Assembly (NCBI GenBank): GCA_900759435.1
Contig: CAAEVD010000217.1
Span: 1-11,155 of the forward strand
Length of the DNA stretch: 11,155 nucleotides
From: an uncultured Collinsella sp.
GTDB lineage: Bacteria > Actinomycetota > Coriobacteriia > Coriobacteriales > Coriobacteriaceae
Reading direction: 5' to 3'
Under the pieces are notes generated by a model, which was given only the letters and a program-made list of their open reading frames with translations, did no database searches and was not told the DNA's origin. Below, piece by piece: positions 1 through 11,155 of the stretch. The translations under genes and the position numbers were made by a program. How positions within the stretch are numbered: position 1 is the first letter of the stretch; each line of letters starts with the position of its first letter.

Positions 1-72
1 CGAGCGAAAACCTTGCGCCTGGCCTTCGGCGGCGCGGCCGGATGGTGGAATTGTGTGCAGCCCGGTTTCCCG

Positions 73-101
73 TTGACCGACGCCGGGGTCCCCGCCATAA
101 T
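73..101 (+). promoter_or_regulatory. Candidate sigma70-type promoter of rplJL
   Basis: A -35 box TTGACC (73-78) and a -10 box CATAAT (96-101) are separated by exactly 17 bases, which matches the housekeeping sigma-factor spacing. Transcription would begin near base 108, leaving a leader of about 210 bases that contains the L10-binding element and an attenuator before rplJ. The 72 bases upstream of it show no recognisable gene. The start site is inferred from the box positions. Confidence 0.75.
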
Positions 102-120
102 ACTTTCGGTTCACGCACGA

Positions 121-200
121 ATCCGCTGCCAGAGACAGCCGGCGCAAACGGGCATTTGCCCGCGAGCTTAATGGGGTATCCCGCCAGCCGAGGTGGTCGA
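121..200 (+). promoter_or_regulatory. L10 leader RNA (ribosomal protein autoregulatory element)
   Basis: The stretch has the hallmarks of the L10 leader seen upstream of rplJ in many bacteria: CCAGAGACAGCCGG (129-142), a helix with a small hairpin CGGGC/GCCCG (149-153 with 158-162), then TTAAT (168-172) and a closing CCGCCAGCCGAGGT (181-194). The paired GCCGGCG and CGCCAGC segments close the element. In known cases the L10(L12)4 complex binds this kink-turn RNA and represses its own operon. The location, directly before an attenuator and rplJ, supports the same role here. A further hairpin, CGAG-AGA/TCT-CTCG (198-217), joins it to the terminator. Recognition is from memory of the consensus. 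Confidence 0.8.
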
Positions 201-216
201 GTAGATATGTCTTCTC

Positions 217-253
217 GCCCCCGTCGCTCATGCAGCGCGGGGGCTTTCTTTTT
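217..253 (+). terminator. Intrinsic terminator / attenuator upstream of rplJ
   Basis: A 7-bp perfect GC stem GCCCCCG (217-223) with CGGGGGC (238-244) is extended inward by CGCT/AGCG (225-228 with 234-237) and followed by the T-rich run TTTCTTTTT (245-253). It lies between the L10 leader and the rplJ ribosome-binding site, so it would act as the expression platform: L10 binding upstream would favour termination. The run GGGG at 173-176 could pair with the C-rich 5' arm and is a candidate antiterminator, which is inference only. Confidence 0.85.
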
Positions 254-318
254 GGACATGCCCCCGTCACGTCCTTGTGGCGGACCGTGCCCGGAAAGAA
301 TTCGAGGAGGTGTAATTC

Positions 319-840
319 ATGCCCCAGCAGTACAAAATCGACAAGGTTGCAGAGATCGAGTCCCGTATCGCCGAGAACGCCGGTCTGTTCGTCGTCAACT
401 ACAACGGTCTGACGGTTAAGCAGGCTCAGGAGCTGCGTCATCAGCTTCGCGAGTGCGGCGCCGAGATGAAGGTCTACAAGAACAACCTGGTCAAGATCGC
501 TCTCAAGAACCAGGAGCAGCCCGAGCTCGACGAGATCCTCGCCGGCCCCGTCGCTTATGTGTTCTACGAGACCGAGCCGGTCGAGGCCGCTAAGACCCTT
601 AAGGACTTCTCCGCTAAGTCCAAGGGCGTCCTTGAGATCAAGGGCGGTATCTCCGACGGCAAGGCCGTTTCCGCTGATGATGTTAAGGCTATCGCCGAGC
701 TGCCCACCAAGGATCAGCTTCTCGGCCAGATCGCCGGTCTCATCTCCGGTTTCGCTCGCGACATCGCTGTCTGCGTCAACGGCGTTTCCTCTGGTCTCGC
801 TCGTTCGATCCAGCAGGTCTCCGAGCAGAAGGCAGCCTAG
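319..840 (+). CDS. rplJ: 50S ribosomal protein L10
   Basis: The gene encodes a 173-residue L10, the protein that anchors the L7/L12 stalk to the large ribosomal subunit at the GTPase-associated centre. The N-terminal half (about 1-110) has the rRNA-binding fold, recognisable from GLFVVNYNGLTV and the following MKVYKNNLVKIAL segment. The C-terminal helix (about 140-173, ending in SIQQVSEQKAA) is where L7/L12 dimers attach. The length is normal. The ATG start is preceded by AGGAGGTG (305-312), a full anti-Shine-Dalgarno match, 6 bases upstream. It is the first gene after an L10-leader attenuator and is cotranscribed with rplL 102 bases downstream, so feedback control by L10/L12 is expected. No rplK or rplA is visible in the window. 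Confidence 0.97.
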   Translation: MPQQYKIDKVAEIESRIAENAGLFVVNYNGLTVKQAQELRHQLRECGAEMKVYKNNLVKIALKNQEQPELDEILAGPVAYVFYETEPVEAAKTLKDFSAKSKGVLEIKGGISDGKAVSADDVKAIAELPTKDQLLGQIAGLISGFARDIAVCVNGVSSGLARSIQQVSEQKAA

Positions 841-855
841 TCGCTGTTTTCACCC

Positions 856-924
856 GCGGCGGCAACGCCGCACCCCTGGCGCATTCGCGCCGTGTTTTAA
901 CTGATCTCCGTGCATCCGCACGGA
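856..924 (+). other. Three consecutive hairpins in the rplJ-rplL spacer
   Basis: The spacer holds three back-to-back perfect hairpins: GCGGCG-GCAA-CGCCGC (856-871, GNRA-type tetraloop), GGCGC-ATTC-GCGCC (878-891, followed by GTGTTTT) and TCCGTGC-ATCC-GCACGGA (907-924). The last ends 5 bases before the rplL ribosome-binding site. None has a long U-tract, so they are not clear terminators. They may stabilise or process the message or set the L10 to L12 ratio, which is inference. Confidence 0.7.
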
Positions 925-942
925 AACCGAAAGGACTTAGAA

Positions 943-1320
943 ATGGCTAAGCTTACCACCGATGAGATCATCGATGCTCTTAAGGAAATGACCCTTCTCG
1001 AGGCTTCCGAGCTCGTTAAGGCTATCGAGGACACCTTCGGCGTTTCCGCCGCTGCTCCTGCCGCTGTTGTCGCCGCTCCCGCTGCTGGCGCTGCTGAGGC
1101 CGAGGAGAAGACCGAGTTTGACGTCGTGCTCGAGGGCTTCGGCGACAACAAGATCCAGGTCATCAAGGCCGTCCGTGAGCTCACCAACCTTGGCCTGAAG
1201 GAGGCCAAGGAGGTCGTCGAGGGCGCTCCCAAGGCTGTTCTCGAGGGTGCCAAGAAGGAGGACGCCGAGGCTGCCAAGGAGAAGCTCGAGGCTGCTGGCG
1301 CTGCTGTCACCCTCAAGTAA
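943..1320 (+). CDS. rplL: 50S ribosomal protein L7/L12
   Basis: The 125-residue product is the stalk protein L7/L12, present in several copies per ribosome and responsible for recruiting and stimulating the translational GTPases. It has the standard layout: an N-terminal dimerisation and L10-binding helix pair (about 1-35, [16 protein letters not shown]), a flexible Ala/Pro-rich hinge (about 37-55), and the C-terminal factor-binding domain (about 56-125) with the conserved [20 protein letters not shown] stretch. ATG 943 is chosen because AAAGGA (930-935) sits 7 bases upstream and the protein then begins like the family. An in-frame GTG at 910 would add an unrelated 11-residue leader and lies inside a hairpin. 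A terminator follows within 30 bases, ending the rplJL unit. Confidence 0.97.
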   Translation: MAKLTTDEIIDALKEMTLLEASELVKAIEDTFGVSAAAPAAVVAAPAAGAAEAEEKTEFDVVLEGFGDNKIQVIKAVRELTNLGLKEAKEVVEGAPKAVLEGAKKEDAEAAKEKLEAAGAAVTLK

Positions 1321-1348
1321 TCAGGCTTTCTCGCCAGATTTCTTTGCA

Positions 1349-1381
1349 GACGGGGTTCGCATTGCGAGCCCCGTCTTTTTT
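1349..1381 (+). terminator. Intrinsic terminator after rplL
   Basis: A 12-bp stem runs GACGGGGTTCGC (1349-1360) against GCGAGCCCCGTC (1364-1375), with one G-U pair and a 3-base ATT loop, and is followed by six T (1376-1381). It is a textbook rho-independent terminator, so most rplJL transcripts should stop here rather than read on into galU or rpoBC. Confidence 0.93.
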
Positions 1382-1523
1382 GTTATGACCACTCTATTTT
1401 GCTGGCTCGGCATGCAAATTGCTGTCGTTTGCGGTGCTTTGGGGTCGCTATCGTTGGGCGATAAAATTGCACCATTCAAGCAATAATTTGCGTTGACCTG
1501 CTGAAGAATGGCGCTTGCCTGCA
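1382..1523. other. Non-coding galU upstream region with TTGC/GCAA elements
   Basis: This part of the 312-base rplL-galU gap is richer in A/T than its surroundings and shows no credible gene. It contains GCAAATTGC (1414-1422, palindromic around its central A), TATCG/CGATA (1449-1453 with 1459-1463), ATTGC/GCAAT (1466-1470 with 1480-1484) and ATTTGC (1486-1491). A perfect-looking -35 box TTGACC (1493-1498) has no -10 partner at the right distance. These short inverted elements could be regulator sites but no family can be named. Confidence 0.35.
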
Positions 1524-1552
1524 TTAACGTTAATTAACAGCGGTAAGATAAT
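1524..1552 (+). promoter_or_regulatory. Candidate galU promoter overlapping nested TTAA palindromes
   Basis: TTAACG (1524-1529) and GATAAT (1547-1552) are 17 bases apart and fit a weak housekeeping promoter. The -35 side lies inside two overlapping perfect palindromes, TTAACGTTAA (1524-1533) and GTTAATTAAC (1529-1538). This arrangement would allow a repressor dimer to cover the -35 box. The promoter and operator roles are inferred from position only. Confidence 0.45.
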
Positions 1553-1571
1553 CCGGTATCGCAATTTGGTC

Positions 1572-1610
1572 TGCGGCCGGTGAGCCGCATGCACGGGCGC
1601 TATTTGCGCC
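1572..1610 (+). other. Two hairpins in the galU 5' leader
   Basis: TGCGGC/GCCGCA (1572-1577 with 1584-1589) and GGCGC/GCGCC (1596-1600 with 1606-1610, TATTT loop) lie just upstream of the galU Shine-Dalgarno AAAGGA (1615-1620). The second resembles the middle hairpin of the rplJ-rplL spacer. They may affect message stability or translation; no riboswitch class is recognised. Confidence 0.45.
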
Positions 1611-1632
1611 TGCGAAAGGATCCCTGAATACT

Positions 1633-2541
1633 ATGAAGGCAATCATCCCCGCCGCCGGTCTTGGCACGCGTTTTCTGCCTGGCACCAAGTGCACGCCCAA
1701 AGAGATGCTGCCGGTGCTCGACAAGCCGGTCATCCAGTACGTCGTTGAGGAGGCACTCGACCCCGAGGAGGTCGACGATGCCATTATCGTCACCTCTCCC
1801 GGCAAGCCTGAGCTGCTGAGCTATTTCCAGCCCGATCGCTCGCTCGAGAACCTGCTGCGCGAGCGCGGCAAGGATGCTTATGCCGACGCCGTCGCCCATG
1901 CGGGTGGTATGCCGGTCGACTTCCGTTATCAGTACGAGCCCAAGGGCCTTGGCCACGCCATTCGCTCTGCCGCCGACGCTGTGGCAGGGGAGAACTTCCT
2001 GGTTCTTCTGGGCGATTACGTTGTGCCCAACCGTGACATCTGCGACAAGATGCTTGCCGTCTCTAAGGAGCATGGTGGCGCTTCTGTTATCGCCGTTGCC
2101 GCGTGCGCTCCCGAGGAGGTCAGCCGCTACGGCGTTATCGCCGGCGATCGCGTGGGCTCTCTCGAGGGCTTCGAGAATGCTGCCGACGACGAGCCCGGTG
2201 CCGTTTGGCGCATCGGCGGTCTGGTTGAGAAGCCCGCTCCCGAGGCGGCTCCGTCCAACCTGTACATCGTCGGTCGCTACCTGCTGAGCCCGCTGGTCAT
2301 GGACCTGCTGGCCGACCAGCAGGCCGGTAAGGGCGGCGAGATCCAGCTGACCGACGCTATGGCCCGTTCGCTCGATCGCGAGGCCATGTACGCTGTCGTC
2401 ATCGACCCGCTGTCGGGCTACGACACCGGTACCCCGTCTGGCTGGATGGCCACCAACGCTCTTATGGCTGCAAGCGATCCTCGCTTTGCAAGCGCCTTCT
2501 GGGACGCCATCGACGAGCGCGGCGGCTTGATGCGCAAGTAA
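1633..2541 (+). CDS. galU: UTP--glucose-1-phosphate uridylyltransferase
   Basis: The 302-residue protein makes UDP-glucose from UTP and glucose-1-phosphate in the cytoplasm, feeding galactose use, glycolipids and cell-surface polysaccharides. The N-terminus carries the nucleotidyltransferase signature AAGLGTRFLP (7-16) followed by TK and PKEMLP (22-27). D128 in LLGDYVVP is the likely metal-binding Asp, K200 in GGLVEKP the likely sugar-phosphate contact, and EIQLTDAM (236-243) a second conserved block. The length matches the GalU family. The ATG start has AAAGGA 12 bases upstream, which is a somewhat long spacing, but the protein begins exactly as the family does. It has its own upstream region and its own terminator, so it is a single-gene unit placed between rplJL and rpoBC. 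A bifunctional or glucose-1-phosphate thymidylyltransferase is less likely given the PKEMLP and VEKP motifs. Confidence 0.95.
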   Translation: MKAIIPAAGLGTRFLPGTKCTPKEMLPVLDKPVIQYVVEEALDPEEVDDAIIVTSPGKPELLSYFQPDRSLENLLRERGKDAYADAVAHAGGMPVDFRYQYEPKGLGHAIRSAADAVAGENFLVLLGDYVVPNRDICDKMLAVSKEHGGASVIAVAACAPEEVSRYGVIAGDRVGSLEGFENAADDEPGAVWRIGGLVEKPAPEAAPSNLYIVGRYLLSPLVMDLLADQQAGKGGEIQLTDAMARSLDREAMYAVVIDPLSGYDTGTPSGWMATNALMAASDPRFASAFWDAIDERGGLMRK

Positions 2542-2561
2542 GCCTTCGGGCATCGACATTT

Positions 2562-2594
2562 ACGGGTGCGGACCTCGGTTCGCGCCCGTTTTTT
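2562..2594 (+). terminator. Intrinsic terminator after galU
   Basis: The stem ACGGGTGCG (2562-2570) pairs with CGCGCCCGT (2581-2589), including one G-U pair. It is extended inward by GACC/GGTT and followed by TTTTTT (2589-2594). It begins 20 bases after the galU stop and isolates galU from rpoBC. Confidence 0.88.
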
Positions 2595-2632
2595 AAGCGA
2601 GCTACGGCTTAGCCCCGGCACAATTTGGTCGA

Positions 2633-2777
2633 ATTCTGGGATGTACTTTCCGGCTGAGGCCCCTAGCGGAAAGTGGGACCCAGAATATCGGCTCAGAATG
2701 GGATACAGTTTCCCAAACCGGGTTCAAACGGAAACTGCGACCCAGTTTGAGGCCTCAAAACGGGATGCAGTTTCCGT
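2633..2777. repeat. Five alternating inverted 20-mers with 62-bp period
   Basis: Five related 20-mers occur in alternating orientation: 2633-2652 (+), 2667-2686 (-), 2695-2714 (+), 2729-2748 (-) and 2757-2776 (+). Written in one orientation, all contain GGG, then three variable bases, then Y-A-[GC]-TTTCC. The start-to-start spacing is 34, 28, 34, 28, so the array is a 62-bp tandem unit repeated about 2.3 times. The + copies read GGGAT and the - copies GGGTC. Neighbouring copies can fold back: 2729-2752 against 2753-2776 matches at 20 of 24 positions around TTTGAGGCCTCAAA. The array is non-coding and lies just before the rpoBC regulatory region. It could be a multi-site operator, an RNA structure, or a relic of a small mobile repeat. 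Confidence 0.85.
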
Positions 2778-2830
2778 CCGATTAACCCTCACCGCCATTC
2801 CGCCATTCAGCTGTCCGTATCAGCATGCTC

Positions 2831-2859
2831 GTTCACATAAAATATATGAACAGATGTTC
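2831..2859. promoter_or_regulatory. Overlapping dyads with a LexA-type GAAC-N4-GTTC site
   Basis: GTTCACATA (2831-2839) and TATATGAAC (2843-2851) form an inverted repeat with one mismatch. The second arm overlaps GAACAGATGTTC (2848-2859), which fits the Gram-positive/actinobacterial SOS-box core GAAC-R-N-R-Y-GTTC exactly. A -10-like TAAAAT (2838-2843) lies inside the first dyad but has no good -35. The site is about 80 bases upstream of the proposed rpoB promoter. LexA binding is inferred from motif match alone, and such a short core can occur by chance. Confidence 0.4.
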
Positions 2860-2937
2860 GATGCATATCTATCTACCTGCACCTTTTCTGTCGAAAAACT
2901 TTGCTACTCCAAAAACTCAATCGCGTCAAGGCTTTTC

Positions 2938-2965
2938 TTGCCCAACGGTCGGTACCTGATAAACT
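2938..2965 (+). promoter_or_regulatory. Candidate rpoBC promoter
   Basis: TTGCCC (2938-2943) and TAAACT (2960-2965) are separated by 16 bases, and the -10 is preceded by TG one base upstream (TGA at 2957-2959), an extended -10 arrangement. It is the best promoter match between the galU terminator and rpoB. The leader would be about 65-70 bases. A strong promoter is expected for rpoBC, and these boxes are only moderate, so another start may exist. Confidence 0.5.
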
Positions 2966-2981
2966 ATTAGGTTGCGATAAC

Positions 2982-3002
2982 TGGCGAAGCTATGCCTCGC
3001 CA
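2982..3002 (+). other. Hairpin in the rpoB 5' leader
   Basis: TGGCGA (2982-2987) pairs with TCGCCA (2997-3002), with an inner GC/GC pair and a TAT loop. It ends 21 bases before the rpoB Shine-Dalgarno sequence and has no U-tract, so it is not a terminator. It may stabilise the message. Confidence 0.4.
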
Positions 3003-3038
3003 ACCCACCGAGCATTTCCGTGAAGGAGGAAAAACCTG

Positions 3039-6530
<3,492 letters not shown>

Positions 6531-6536
6531 TTGACT

Positions 6537-11012
<4,476 letters not shown>

Positions 11013-11038
11013 TTTCCTAGTACGTTAACCGTCCTTCC

Positions 11039-11076
11039 AAAGACCCGCTTCCCAACAGGGGAGCGGGTCTTTTTTT
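11039..11076 (+). terminator. Intrinsic terminator after rpoC
   Basis: AGACCCGCTTCCC (11041-11053) pairs with GGGGAGCGGGTCT (11058-11070) in a 13-bp stem with one G-U pair and an AACA loop, extended by AA/TT. The T run 11070-11076 follows. It lies 26 bases after the rpoC stop and ends the rpoBC transcript. The 79 bases beyond it show no recognisable gene. Confidence 0.95.
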
Positions 11077-11155
11077 GGTGAGAAACGTTGCCCCAACGAG
11101 CACGTCGGATTCCCGGACCGGGCGGCACGGGGGTTAAGTTTGTCGCGAGTTCCGC

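Noticed and set aside
42..419. Open frame across the rplJ leader
   Set aside because: It runs through the L10 leader, the attenuator and the start of rplJ in another frame. It has no Shine-Dalgarno sequence or recognisable protein.
910..942. Upstream GTG start for rplL
   Set aside because: It would add an unrelated 11-residue leader and begins inside a perfect hairpin. ATG 943 has a well-spaced AAAGGA and gives the family N-terminus.
1493..1498. TTGACC as the galU -35 box
   Set aside because: There is no -10-like sequence 16-18 bases downstream. The TTAACG/GATAAT pair fits better.
2566..2970. Possible 134-codon gene between galU and rpoB
   Set aside because: Its GTG start lies inside the galU terminator stem, it runs through the inverted-repeat array, it has no ribosome-binding site, and its product resembles nothing known.
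6531..6536. TTG start for rpoC directly after the rpoB stop
   Set aside because: It is only 3 bases from AAGGAG. GTG 6537 is 9 bases away and gives a more plausible start. It cannot be wholly excluded.

Overview
The window is a housekeeping block of ribosomal-protein and RNA polymerase genes, all on the + strand: rplJ-rplL, then galU, then rpoB-rpoC. The DNA is GC-rich and the coding regions favour C/G third positions. RpoB lacks the large proteobacterial inserts. RpoC has a charged coiled-coil insert near residues 146-220, like that of actinobacterial RNA polymerases. From these features and from memory of protein similarity, I infer a gut-type actinobacterium of the class Coriobacteriia (Collinsella-like). 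The genus is an inference, not a demonstrated fact.

Layout. 1-318: sigma70-type promoter (TTGACC-17-CATAAT), an L10-leader RNA and a strong intrinsic terminator/attenuator before rplJ. 319-1320: rplJ (L10) and rplL (L7/L12), separated by three consecutive hairpins, then a terminator. 1382-1632: galU upstream region with a candidate promoter overlapping nested TTAA palindromes. 1633-2541: galU, followed by a terminator. 2595-3038: a 444-base non-coding gap holding a regular 62-bp-period repeat made of alternating inverted 20-mers, a GAAC-N4-GTTC dyad of LexA type, a candidate rpoBC promoter and a leader hairpin. 3039-11012: rpoB and rpoC, 6 bases apart, ended by a strong terminator. I see no gene in 1-72 or in 11077-11155.

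In many bacteria rplJL and rpoBC share one transcript. Here two terminators, a sugar-nucleotide gene and a long regulatory gap separate them. L10/L12 are likely autoregulated by attenuation at the L10 leader, and rpoBC is likely driven by its own promoter.

The most interesting signals are inside RNA polymerase. RpoC carries a C-terminal extension of about 220 residues. It contains a segment (residues about 1343-1391) that aligns without gaps to the C-terminal domain of the alpha subunit and keeps most of that domain's DNA-contact residues. Several otherwise near-invariant active-centre parts also diverge: RpoB fork loop 2 (8 residues longer, RERAG motif lost), the RpoC bridge helix, the trigger loop (Phe to Ile beside the catalytic His), the segment after the trigger loop, and the switch-1 SFQETT motif. 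Metal-binding Asp residues, both zinc sites and the rifampicin pocket are intact, so the enzyme looks functional but remodelled.
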